Assembly: GCA_007859745.1 (NCBI GenBank)
Contig: SMLU01000004.1
Coordinates: 186,001 to 250,000, forward strand
Direction: 5' to 3'
DNA length: 64,000 bases
Source of the DNA: Phycisphaerae bacterium RAS1
GTDB taxonomy: Bacteria > Planctomycetota > Phycisphaerae > UBA1845 > Fen-1342
In this document: positions 7,956 through 17,200 of the stretch, piece after piece
How positions within the stretch are numbered: the first letter of the stretch is position 1
Layout: every line of letters starts with the position of its first letter
The notes under the pieces: model-generated
The model's database searches: none
Seen by the model: only the letters and a program-made list of their open reading frames with translations
Told to the model about the DNA's origin: nothing
Translations under genes and position numbers: made by a program

Positions 7956-9062
7956 ATGGTGCTGTGGGCGATCCGCGGATTTTTCGTGCTATTGATCGCC
8001 GCGGTGTCGCTGCTGGCGACGCGCGGCACGAGCACCGGCAGCGCCGGACAGGGGGAGTTGTGGCAATACTCCGTGACGTTCATGGTCGCCTCGATCTTCG
8101 TGGCGCTGGTGTTCATCACGCTGGACGTGCTGGTGCCGCGCAAGAGCCTGGCGGCGCTGTCGGGCGCGTTTCTGGGACTGGTAGCTGGCATCGTGATCGC
8201 CTATGCGCTGGGCATCATCATCGACCTGATGCTTGAGGTCTTCGGCCAGGGCTTCACCGAAAGCGCCCGGACCGTCGTCAGCACGATCAAGCTCATGATC
8301 GGCATCATCGCCTGCTACCTGACCATCACCATGATCCTTCAGACCAAGGATGACATCCGCTTCGTCATCCCCTACGTCGAGTTCGCCAAGCAGACGCGCG
8401 GCGCCCGGCCGATGCTGCTCGACACATCGGTCATCATCGACGGCCGCATCGCCGACATCTGCGACACGTCCATCATCGACTCGCAAATCATCATCCCGCG
8501 CTTCGTCCTGCAGGAGCTGCAGACCATCGCCGACAGCTCCGACAAATTGAAGCGCAACCGCGGCCGCCGCGGGTTGGACATGCTCAACAAGCTGCAGAGC
8601 AACGAGAAGGTGGAGATCAAGATTTCGGACGCACGCCTGCCCAGCGTCGAGGAAGCCGGCGACGTGGACCAGAAGCTGGTCGCGCTGGCCAAAAAGCTCG
8701 ATGGCCGCATCGTCACCAACGACTACAACTTGAACAAGATCGCGCAGCTTCGCGGCGTGGACGTGATCAACATCAACGACCTGACGAACGCGCTTAAGCC
8801 GGTCGTGCTGCCGGGCGAGGCGCTCACCGTCCGCATCATCAAGCCCGGCGAAGAGGTGGGCCAGGGCATTGGCTATCTCGAAGACGGCACGATGGTCGTG
8901 GCTGAAAACTCGCGCGACAAGATCAACGACGAGGTCGCGCTGGTCGTCACCAGCGTCCTGCAAACCTCCGCCGGCCGGATGATCTTCGGCCGCCCCGAGG
9001 GAACCCCCATCCCGCCGCGCCGCCCGCGCGCCCGCATGGGACCGCCCGGGTCGCACGAGTAG
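7956..9062 (+). CDS. YacL-like membrane-anchored PIN-TRAM domain protein
   Basis: A 368-residue protein with four N-terminal transmembrane helices (residues about 5-22, 38-60, 66-92, 108-130), then a PIN nuclease domain and a C-terminal TRAM domain. The PIN domain starts at [13 protein letters not shown] with conserved Asp residues and continues through FVLQELQ and [18 protein letters not shown]. The TRAM-like region is [31 protein letters not shown]-like (about 290-345). This order matches Bacillus YacL, a predicted membrane-tethered ribonuclease. The C-terminal tail is basic and Pro-rich. It is divergent from terC with a 213-bp gap. Confidence 0.87.
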   Translation: [368 protein letters not shown]

Positions 9063-9104
9063 GTCGAGGCGCAGCCCTTGTACGGTGGGCCGTGCCCACC
9101 GGCG

Positions 9105-9168
9105 TCAGAACGCGAAGCGCAAGCGAGCGCTCGCTCCAGCACGCGCTCGCTTGCGCTTCGCGTTCTGA
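9105..9168. repeat. GAACGCGAAGCGCAAGCG palindrome, copy 2
   Basis: Left arm CAGAACGCGAAGCGCAAGCG is matched by its complement ending CGCTTCGCGTTCTG, with about 18 bp between. The rest of 9063-9342 carries GC-rich GTCGGCATGCCCACG-type direct and inverted repeats and no gene. Confidence 0.85.
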
Positions 9169-9342
9169 CGCAGGGCGCCATGCCGACGGCCTCGGCGTCG
9201 GCATGCCCACGCAAAGGCCGTGGGCATGGCACCCAAAACCAAGCCGTGCCTCCCTCGGCCGGCGCGCTTCGCAGACCGCTTCACAAACGCTCCGTCGAGG
9301 TGATAATCAGCAGCCCGTCGCCCACAACCCAGAGGAGAACGC

Positions 9343-10515
9343 ATGTCCCGGTACCTCCATCGCGTTTGGTGTCTCGCGCTCCCGATCGCCTGCGTCGCGA
9401 TTGCCGCCGCGCAATCCGAAATCCGCAATCAGCCCGGCGGCACGAGGCTGTTGTGCATCGACGCCGACGGCAGCATTCGCAAGGAGCCGACCGGTCCGCG
9501 CGTGCTTTTTCTCGATCCCGACGGCAAGTCCATCCGCAAGGAGCCGACCGGCCCGCTCATTCTCTTTTTTGACGGCGACAGCGTGCGCGAAAACCCGAAC
9601 GGCCCGCGAATCGCATTTCTCGATGAGCGCAGCGTCCGCCGCACTCCGACCAGCCCGGTGCTGATGGACTACAAGCATCCGGACATCTGCCCGACGGCCA
9701 ACGACAAGCGCGAGTTCTTCGTCGACGGACCGGACCTGACCAAACATCAGCTCGTGGGCGTGCTCTACCTGCTCAAACCAAAGCTATTCGAGCTCTCGAA
9801 GGAGGAGACCGACCGACTGAAGAAGGAAATGGACACAAACGCCAAGGCCGAAGAGGCGCGCCTGGCGGCCGACCGCGCCGTCGGAAAATTCGACATCCTC
9901 ACCGCCGACGGCGCACCCGCCAGTTCGGGCACGGTCGTCGTGGCGCCGAAAAAGGGCGAGAGCTACCAAGTCAAGTTCTCGCACAAAGGCGGCCCGGAAT
10001 GGACAGGTGTCGGCGTGCAATTCGTCCAGAAGGACCAGGACCGCTATTTCTGGGTCGCGTTCGGAACGCCGCAGACCGTCGGACTCGGCGTGTTCGATAT
10101 CAAGGGCGGCGTTCTCGAAGGCAAGTGGTACAACGGCTGGAGCAACGAAGACCCCAAGAACACGGGCATGGAGAACCTCAAAGGTCCGGAGAGCCTCGAC
10201 GGCGAATTCACCATCACGGCGGCGAAGACGCCGCACGACGGCATCGACTACACCGGTACGTGCGTGATAAAGCCCTTCGATCTGAGCTTCGACAATGACT
10301 ACAAGCCGTACACGCTGACGTGGACGATCGGCGGCAAGCCCTACACGGGCATCGGTCTGCGCACGCGGGAGAACAAGCTGTACGTGGCGATGGGCAGCGG
10401 CGAGGCGCTTAACCTGGGATCCTTCAAGCTCGGCACGAACGGCGAGATGATCGGCGATTTCTTTAGCAACAAGAAAGCCAAGGGCTACTACACGACCAGC
10501 AAAATGCCCGGGTAA
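9343..10515 (+). CDS. Secreted protein with four short N-terminal repeats, unknown function
   Basis: A 390-residue exported protein; the signal peptide runs through SLALPIACVAIAAAQS-like sequence. Residues about 30-105 contain four imperfect repeats of some 18 residues with the core IRKEPTGPRVLFLD, RKEPTGPLILFFD, RENPNGPRIAFLD and RRTPTSPVLMD. A charged helical stretch (LSKEETDRLKKEMDTNAKAEEA) follows, and the C-terminal 220 residues are beta-rich with several GLRTRENKLYVAMGSGE-like strands. The family is not recognised. SD AGAGGAG lies 6 bp before ATG 9343. Confidence 0.7.
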   Translation: MSRYLHRVWCLALPIACVAIAAAQSEIRNQPGGTRLLCIDADGSIRKEPTGPRVLFLDPDGKSIRKEPTGPLILFFDGDSVRENPNGPRIAFLDERSVRRTPTSPVLMDYKHPDICPTANDKREFFVDGPDLTKHQLVGVLYLLKPKLFELSKEETDRLKKEMDTNAKAEEARLAADRAVGKFDILTADGAPASSGTVVVAPKKGESYQVKFSHKGGPEWTGVGVQFVQKDQDRYFWVAFGTPQTVGLGVFDIKGGVLEGKWYNGWSNEDPKNTGMENLKGPESLDGEFTITAAKTPHDGIDYTGTCVIKPFDLSFDNDYKPYTLTWTIGGKPYTGIGLRTRENKLYVAMGSGEALNLGSFKLGTNGEMIGDFFSNKKAKGYYTTSKMPG

Positions 10516-10646
10516 TTCGCAGTCAGCATCGCAAATCAGGGGAGCATCGGCGTCTCGCCGGTGGTTCTCGGCGAACGTCAGCCGCAGGGCAGCGTCGCCG
10601 CTGCGCCCCGCAAGAACGACCAAAGCGGTCGGAGGTCCGGAGACAA

Positions 10647-11606
10647 ATGGGCCCGATGAAACACGTACTCTGTTGCTGCGGGATTGTCCTCCATGCCGTC
10701 GCGGCTTCGCTCGGGCAGGGCGTTCGCCCCGCCGTTGAACTGAGGGCGCACGAACGGCCCGTCCTCGCGCTTGCATTCTCGCCGGACGGCAAGCGCCTCG
10801 CGTCGGTGGCCGACGACGAAAAGCTGATCATCTGGGATCTCGATGCGAAGGCGGCCTACGCGACCTTCGACGGCCACGCGACCAACCAGAACCGCGTCTG
10901 CTGGACGCCCGACGGCAAGCGCCTCGTCGCGATCGGAAATGACAGCAACATTCGCGTCTGGGATGTTGAGAACAAGAAGGCGTTCAAGGCGATTCCGGCC
11001 GGCGATATTTCAGGCGGACCGCGCGGCCTGGCGCTTTCGCCGGACGGGGCCCGAATCGCGGTCGTGGGCCGTTCGACGCTTCGCCTTTTCGACTTCGAAT
11101 CCGCAAAGCAGGCGGCGAGTTACACCGTCCACGAACAGTACGGGGTGCAGGCGGTCGCGTGGTCTGCCGACGGCAAGACGATCGCCACCGCCGGCACCGA
11201 CCGAAAGCTGAATCTTGTAAACGCCGCCGACGGCGCCGTGTTGAGGGCATGCGAGACTGACGGCCGCGGGGTTTGCGCCGCTTTCGCGCCGGACGGCAAG
11301 ACCGTCTACGTCGGCACGGACTCGCAGTATCTCCAGGCATTCGACGTGAGCAGCGGCGAAGGCGGCAAGCTGCTGGAAAAGTCGCTCCCGATTCTGGACA
11401 TTCAGCCGACTGCTGGCGGCACGCAGCTCGTGGTTGGCGGCCCCGGACACGGACCGCTGATCATGGAGTTGCCGCAGCGCAAGATCCGCGAGCCCAAGCT
11501 GGACAGCGATGATTGGGTGAAGGCCGCGGCCGTCTCGCCGGACGGCAAGCTCGTCGCCGGCGGAGCCAACGGCGGCGCTATCTACCTCTGGCCGGTCGGC
11601 CGCTAG
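10647..11606 (+). CDS. Exported WD40-repeat protein
   Basis: A 319-residue protein with an N-terminal signal peptide (HVLCCCGIVLHAVAASLGQG) and about seven WD40-like blades. Repeat hallmarks include LAFSPDGKRLASVADDEKLIIWDLD, VCWTPDGKRLVAIGNDSNIRVWDVE, LALSPDGARIAVVG and VAWSADGKTIATAGTDRKLNLV. It should form a periplasmic or surface beta-propeller acting as a binding scaffold; no catalytic residues are seen. ATG 10647 has GGAGG 11 bp upstream; a second in-frame ATG is at 10656. Half a GGGAGCATCGGCGTC element sits upstream at 10540. Confidence 0.8.
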   Translation: MGPMKHVLCCCGIVLHAVAASLGQGVRPAVELRAHERPVLALAFSPDGKRLASVADDEKLIIWDLDAKAAYATFDGHATNQNRVCWTPDGKRLVAIGNDSNIRVWDVENKKAFKAIPAGDISGGPRGLALSPDGARIAVVGRSTLRLFDFESAKQAASYTVHEQYGVQAVAWSADGKTIATAGTDRKLNLVNAADGAVLRACETDGRGVCAAFAPDGKTVYVGTDSQYLQAFDVSSGEGGKLLEKSLPILDIQPTAGGTQLVVGGPGHGPLIMELPQRKIREPKLDSDDWVKAAAVSPDGKLVAGGANGGAIYLWPVGR

Positions 11607-11706
11607 TCGGCATGTCGCCTGATCCGTGGCACGCGCGGCATCGCGGACGTATAACTGCTCACAAGCGCCGGCCGACCCTGGCCCCGGCCGACATGGGAGT
11701 CTCCGC

Positions 11707-12066
11707 ATGCCCCGCTACGTCGATGGCTACGTCATCCCCGTCCCGAAAAAGAACCTCGCCGCCTACCGCAAGCTCTCGCGCGCCGCCGGCCGCATCTGGC
11801 GCGAGTTCGGCGCGCTGGAATACCGCGAAACCGTCGGCGACGACCTGAACATCAAAGGCGTGTGGCCCTTCCCGCGCATGGCCAAGCTGAAAGCCGGCGA
11901 AACCGTCGTCTTCTCCTGGATCGTCTACAAGTCTCGCGCCGACCGCGACCGCGTCAACAAGAAGATCATGACCGACCCGCGCATCGCCAAAATGACGAAG
12001 ACGCCGATGCCCTTTGACTGCAAGCGCATGGCCTTCGGCGGGTTCAAGATGATCGTGGAAGCCTGA
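11707..12066 (+). CDS. DUF1428 family protein
   Basis: A 119-residue cytoplasmic protein matching the DUF1428 family, a ferredoxin-like dimeric alpha-beta barrel of unknown role. Recognisable segments are YVDGYVIPVPKKNLAAYRKL, the FGALEYRETVGDDL turn, ETVVFSWIVYKSRADRDRVN and the end FDCKRMAFGGFKMIVE. Length is as expected. ATG 11707 is preceded by GGGAG. It follows the WD40 gene by 100 bp, but no functional link is evident. Confidence 0.85.
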   Translation: MPRYVDGYVIPVPKKNLAAYRKLSRAAGRIWREFGALEYRETVGDDLNIKGVWPFPRMAKLKAGETVVFSWIVYKSRADRDRVNKKIMTDPRIAKMTKTPMPFDCKRMAFGGFKMIVEA

Positions 12067-12191
12067 GCCGCGCTTTCACCCCGGCCGCGGGCGGAGAGCG
12101 CCGCGCCGGAACGTCGCTATGAGGATGGCACTGTCCGCAGCCGTCGGCGCGGCGGCGTGTGTGCCTCGGACAGCGGGGGAGGAGTTACAGG

Positions 12192-13340
12192 ATGCGCCCG
12201 CTCCACAGGCCCGTTTGCCGCTTGATCCGATTGGCCCCGCTTTCGCTTCTTCTGCTGGCCTCCTGCATCGGCCCGCCGCTCGTCATCGCCCCCACCTCCC
12301 TGCCGGACGGCGCCGTCGGCACGACCTATAGCTCGACGCTGACGAGTGACGGCGTCCCGCCCGTGATGTGGCAGTTGACCACCGGTTCGGTTCCTCCCGG
12401 TCTGACGCTCAACCAGCGTACCGGCGAAGTGGCCGGAACGCCGACGCGGGCGGGCACGTATGACTTCACCGTCCAGGGCGTCGATTCTCAGCTCTTCGTC
12501 CGCGCCGCTTCGCAATCCTACAGCGTGACCATCCTCGAAGAGCTTGTCATCGGCGGCACGCTCGATGAAGCCCGCGTCGGCGTCGCCTATTCGGGCCGCC
12601 CCAACGTCTCCGGCGGCGTTGAACCCTATCGCTACACCATCGTCGGCCTGCCGGCCGGCCTCTCGTTCGACACCAACACCGGCGAGATTTTCGGCACGCC
12701 GTCGCTCGACGACGACAAGGAACTCGAAATCCGCGTCAGCGATTCCGGCTCGCCGCGGCAGACGCGGTCGCGGCGCGTCACGCTGATCATCCGCCCGCAG
12801 CCGATCGAAATCACCACCACCGCGCTGGCTGACGGCGGCGTGGGCGAGAGCTACTCGCAGGTGATTCAGACCCTCGGCGGGGCCGCCCCGCGACGCTTCA
12901 GCATTGTCGACGGCCTGCTCCCCGACGGGCTTTCGCTGAATCAGGCCACCGGCCTCATCAGCGGAACTCCCACGCAGAACGGCTCGTTCACGTTCACGAT
13001 CCGCGTCCGCGACGGCGACCCCAGCACCACCACCGACGACGCCGAGTTCACGCTCGTGATCCGCGCCCTGCCGGTGGCGATCGCAACGACCTCGCTGCCC
13101 GACGGCCGCGTCGGACAGGCCTACTCGGCGACGCTGGTCGCCACCAACGGCCAGTCGCCGCTGATGTGGGAGATCACCGAAGGCGCGCTGCCGCTCGGCG
13201 TGTCGATCAACGCCACCACCGGCCAGATCGCCGGCACGCCGGCGCAGATCGAGTCGACGACATTCACGGTGCGCGTCACCGACAGCGGCGACCCGGCGAC
13301 GAATGCGACGCGCGAGTTTACGATTGCGATTCAGCAGTAG
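12192..13340 (+). CDS. Lipoprotein with four putative Ig (He_PIG-like) domains
   Basis: A 382-residue lipoprotein. Signal sequence RLAPLSLLLLASC provides a lipobox with Cys at about residue 26. The mature part is four similar domains of about 85-90 residues, each opening with LPDGAVGTTYSSTL, DEARVGVAYSGRP, LADGGVGESYSQVI or LPDGRVGQAYSATL and containing LPxGLSxNxxTGxIxGTPT, the hallmark of bacterial Ig-like He_PIG folds. The expected role is cell-surface adhesion or matrix display. SD GGGGGAGGAG precedes ATG 12192. The downstream gene starts 14 bp after the stop, so an operon is likely. Confidence 0.85.
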   Translation: MRPLHRPVCRLIRLAPLSLLLLASCIGPPLVIAPTSLPDGAVGTTYSSTLTSDGVPPVMWQLTTGSVPPGLTLNQRTGEVAGTPTRAGTYDFTVQGVDSQLFVRAASQSYSVTILEELVIGGTLDEARVGVAYSGRPNVSGGVEPYRYTIVGLPAGLSFDTNTGEIFGTPSLDDDKELEIRVSDSGSPRQTRSRRVTLIIRPQPIEITTTALADGGVGESYSQVIQTLGGAAPRRFSIVDGLLPDGLSLNQATGLISGTPTQNGSFTFTIRVRDGDPSTTTDDAEFTLVIRALPVAIATTSLPDGRVGQAYSATLVATNGQSPLMWEITEGALPLGVSINATTGQIAGTPAQIESTTFTVRVTDSGDPATNATREFTIAIQQ

Positions 13341-13353
13341 GATAGTCACGAGG

Positions 13354-14079
13354 ATGACGAACATGCGTAGGATGAGATTCCCGAAAGGCGCCGCGCTGGC
13401 GCTGGCGAGCGCCTGCGGCCTGTGCAGCGGCCTGGTCTGCACGTTCGACCCGGGCGTACCCAACGAGCCGTCCATTCCGACCACGCGCGTCGCGCTGGAT
13501 GAGGCGACCGCCAATATCACGATCACACGCAGCGCCGGCAGCTCTTCGGCCAGCGTCTCCGCCACCATCACGGCCAGCTCGGGCCGCGTGGTTGACCTCG
13601 CCAGCGACCAGGCCATCAGCGTCAACGGAAAAGACCTCGCCGGCCCCGACAACAGCTCCGGGGACTACAGCACCACCGTCACCGCCGGCGACGAGTACAC
13701 CATTCGCGTGACCGAACCGACCCGCGGCGTCGAGACCACCGTCGTCGACGCGGTGGATTTCTCAGTCACATCGCCCGCGAATGGTGCGACGGCGTCTCTG
13801 GCCGGCTTCTCCATGATGTGGTCGAACGACGATCCGAATTACCAGGTCGTGGTCGAAGTCTCGCAGACGCTTTTTGACGACGCGAACGTTCGCAAATTCG
13901 GCCCGTTCGACGACACGGGCGAGATCACGTTCACCCAATCCGATCTGCGCGCCTTCGGCCAGGGGGCGTCGCTCAAGATCATCATCACCAAGACCAGCTC
14001 GCAGGCCATCGACGGCGTCGCCGCCGGCACGGTCGAAGTGAATTTCTCCAAGAGCGTCAGCGTGACGCCCGGACCGTAG
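13354..14079 (+). CDS. Probable exported or lipoprotein, unknown function
   Basis: A 241-residue protein co-oriented and almost contiguous with the Ig-domain lipoprotein. The N-terminus is basic (MRRMRFPKG) and then hydrophobic (ALALASACGLCSGLVC), so secretion is likely and one of the Cys residues may be lipidated. The mature part is Ser/Thr/Asp-rich and beta-predicted: NITITRSAGSSSASVSATI, and later SVTSPANGATASLAGFSMMW, which resembles an Ig-like surface domain. No family is assigned. An alternative start is ATG 13363. Confidence 0.65.
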   Translation: MTNMRRMRFPKGAALALASACGLCSGLVCTFDPGVPNEPSIPTTRVALDEATANITITRSAGSSSASVSATITASSGRVVDLASDQAISVNGKDLAGPDNSSGDYSTTVTAGDEYTIRVTEPTRGVETTVVDAVDFSVTSPANGATASLAGFSMMWSNDDPNYQVVVEVSQTLFDDANVRKFGPFDDTGEITFTQSDLRAFGQGASLKIIITKTSSQAIDGVAAGTVEVNFSKSVSVTPGP

Positions 14080-14092
14080 CCGCCCGCCGCCC

Positions 14093-14153
14093 TGGTAGCG
14101 GCCGGCCCCCCGCGCCAGCCGTCACGGTAGCGGCCGGCCCCCGTGCCGGCCGT
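14093..14153. repeat. Direct repeat GGTAGCGGCCGGCCCCC x2
   Basis: Two copies 32 bp apart (14094 and 14126), each followed by a GCCRGCCGT-type complement, making small palindromes. They lie in the 216-bp gap between the lipoprotein and dnaE; nothing else is seen there. Confidence 0.75.
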
Positions 14154-14295
14154 TGAACGCCGCGCGCGGACCAATTGCATCCCCGTCCTGAACACCCACG
14201 TTTAGCCCCCGCCATGCCGCGCTGCATCCGCCCGCGCTGTCGCCGACTCGACGTTACAATCCGCGCCGAGAGACGTCGAACGAGGAGCGCGGTTC

Positions 14296-17200
14296 ATGAA
14301 AGAAGCCCCCAGCGGACCGAACGGGCGCAGCAGTGCACCGGCGACGACCCCCGCGCCCGCCAGTCCGCCGGCCCGCTTCGTCCACCTGCATCTTCACACT
14401 GAGTATTCGCTGCTCGACGGCGCCTGCCGCGTCGCCGACGTGGTGGCCGCCTGCAAAAAAATGGACATGCCCGCCGTCGCGATCAGCGATCACGGCAACA
14501 TGTTCGGCGCGGTCGAGTTCTACGCCGCCGCCAAGGCCGCCGGCGTCAAACCGATCATGGGCTGCGAGCTGTACCTGGCCCCCGGCGACCGGCGCGACAA
14601 GGAAGCCCGCGGCCTTCGCGAAGGCGCGTATCACCTGCTCCTTCTCGCGATGAACCTGGAGGGCTACCGCAATCTCATCAAGCTCACCACCATCGGCTAT
14701 CTCGAAGGCTTCTACCGCAAGCCGCGCATCGACAAGGCCGCTTTGAGCAAGTTCTCCGCCGGGCTGATCTGCACCAGCACCTGCCTGGGCGGCGAAATCC
14801 CGACCACGCTGCTTCAGGCCGATTACGCCGCCGCGAAGGAATGCGCCGAAACCTATCTGAGGATTTTCGGCCCGGACCGGTTCTTCATCGAGCTGCAGAA
14901 TCACGGCATTCCCGAGCAGGCGCAAACGAATCCGGAGCTGAACGACCTGGCTCGCAAGCTGGGCGTCGCGACCATCGCCACCAACGACGTGCACTACCTG
15001 GCGCACGACGACGAGCCGGCCCACCAGGTGCTTTGCTGCATCAGCACACGCGACAAGCTGGCCAATCCCGAGCGCTTCCGGCTGCAGACGGATCAGTTCT
15101 ATCTGAAATCGCCGCAGGAAATGGCGGCGGCCCTTCCGGAATATCCCGACGCGCTCGCGGGGACGCTACGCGTCGCCGAGATGTGCAACGTGGATCTGGA
15201 TTTCGGCAAACGCTACGCCCCGGTGTTCCGCCCGCCACAGGAAAAAACCGCCGACGACTACCTGAAGGAGCTGGTCTACGCCGGCGCGAAGGAGCGCTAC
15301 GGCGAAATCACGGAGGAGCTGCGCGAGCGGATCGACTACGAGTTGTCGGTCATCAGCAGCAAGGGCTTTTCGAGCTACTTCCTGATCGTCTGGGATTTCG
15401 TGCGCTTCGCCCGCGAAAACGACATCCCGGCCGTCGCCCGTGGCAGCGGCTGTAGCACGGTGGTCGGCTATTGTCTGCGAATCAGTGGCGTCGATCCGCT
15501 GCACTACGGGCTGTATTTCGAGCGCTTCATGGACCCGGAGCGCGACGAGATGCCCGACATCGACATCGACATGTGCCAGGACCGCCGGGCCGAGGTGATT
15601 GAATACGTCCGCCAGAAGTACGGCCACGTGGCTCAGATCATCACCTTCGGCCGCCTGAAGGCGCGGGCCGCCATCCGCGACATCTGCCGCGTGCTCGATA
15701 TTTCGCTCGCGGACGCCGATCGCGTCGCCAAGCTCATCCCCGAAGAGCTGAAGATGACGATCGACAAGGCCATCGCCCGCGAACCGGAGCTGAGGCGCAT
15801 CCACGACACGGACGAGAACTTCCGCAAAGTGCTTGACATCGGCAAGCGGCTCGAAGGCCTCGCCCGCCACGCTTCCGTCCACGCCGCCGGCGTCGTCATC
15901 GCCGATCAGCCGCTCGACACGCTCGTCCCGCTGCACAGGCAGGCCGACGCAAAGGACGTGACGACGCAGTTCGAAGGGCCGATGGTCGAAAAAATCGGCC
16001 TGCTGAAGATGGACTTCCTCGGCCTGCGCACGCTCTCGCAGATTCACCTGGCCTGCAAGCTCATCCGAAAGAATCACGGCGTGCAGATCGATCTCGACAA
16101 GCTCGATCTGGCCGACCCGCGCGTCTACGAAATCCTCGCCCGCGGCGACACGCGCGGCGTGTTCCAGTTTGAATCCGGCGGCATGCGCGACGTGCTGATG
16201 AAGATGAAGCCGAACCGCATCTATGACTTGATCGCCGCCAACGCGCTCTTCCGCCCCGGTCCGATGGAGTACATCGACGAATACATCGCCCGCAAACACG
16301 GCCGCACGCAATGGACCACGCCGCACGCGACCATGACCGAGGTTCTGAAAGAGACCTACGGCATCATGGTCTACCAGGAGCAGGTCTCGCGGCTGGTGAA
16401 CCGCCTGGGCGACGTGCCGCTGCGCCGCGCGTTCCGATTGGCGAAGGCGATCAGCAAGAAGAAGACGTCGGACATCGACAAGGAGCGCGAGCCGTTCCTG
16501 GCCGGCTGCGAAAAGAACGGCGTCAAGCGCGACGTGGGCCAGCAGATTTTCGAGGACATTCTGAAGTTCGGTGGATATGCCTTCAACAAGGCCCATTCGA
16601 CCGGCTACGCCGTGGTCGCGTTTCAGACGGCATACCTCAAGACGTATTACCCGGTCGAATTCATGGCGGCGCTGCTGACGTATGAAACCGGAAACACCGA
16701 CAAGATTGCCGAATACATCGACGAATGCCGCCGCGTGCGGCTTCCGGACGGCTCCGCCGGCATCGCCGTGCTTCCGCCGGACGTGAATGAGAGCGATGAG
16801 GCGTTTACGGTCGTCTATAGAGAAGAAGGGATCAAGGGATCAAGGGATCAAGGGATCAAGAAAGAGGCGACTTCCACCTCGATCCCTCGGTCCCTCGATC
16901 CCTCGATCCCTTCGTCCCGTCGCGGGCTGATTCGCTTCGGGTTGGCCGCCATCGCGGGCGTGGGGCACAAGGCGGTCGCGGCGATACTGGGGGCGCGCGA
17001 AAAAGCCGGCCGTTTTCGCGACATCTTCGATTTCTGCGAGCGCGTCGATTTGACCGCCGTGAACCGCTCCGTCATCGAGGCCCTCATCAAGGCCGGCGCG
17101 TTTGACAGCACCGGCGCCGTCCGCCGTGCGCTCGTGAACGTGATCGACAAGGCGATGGAGCTGGGCGGCGAAGCGCAGCGCGATAAGGCCGCCGGGCAAC

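Noticed and set aside
14254-16596. Minus-strand frames opposite dnaE
   Set aside because: The + strand encodes an intact polymerase III alpha subunit; the antisense frames are GC artefacts.
16826-16914. Frameshift or intein in dnaE
   Set aside because: The insertion is short, in frame and made of octamers; it has no intein splice motifs and the polymerase continues normally.
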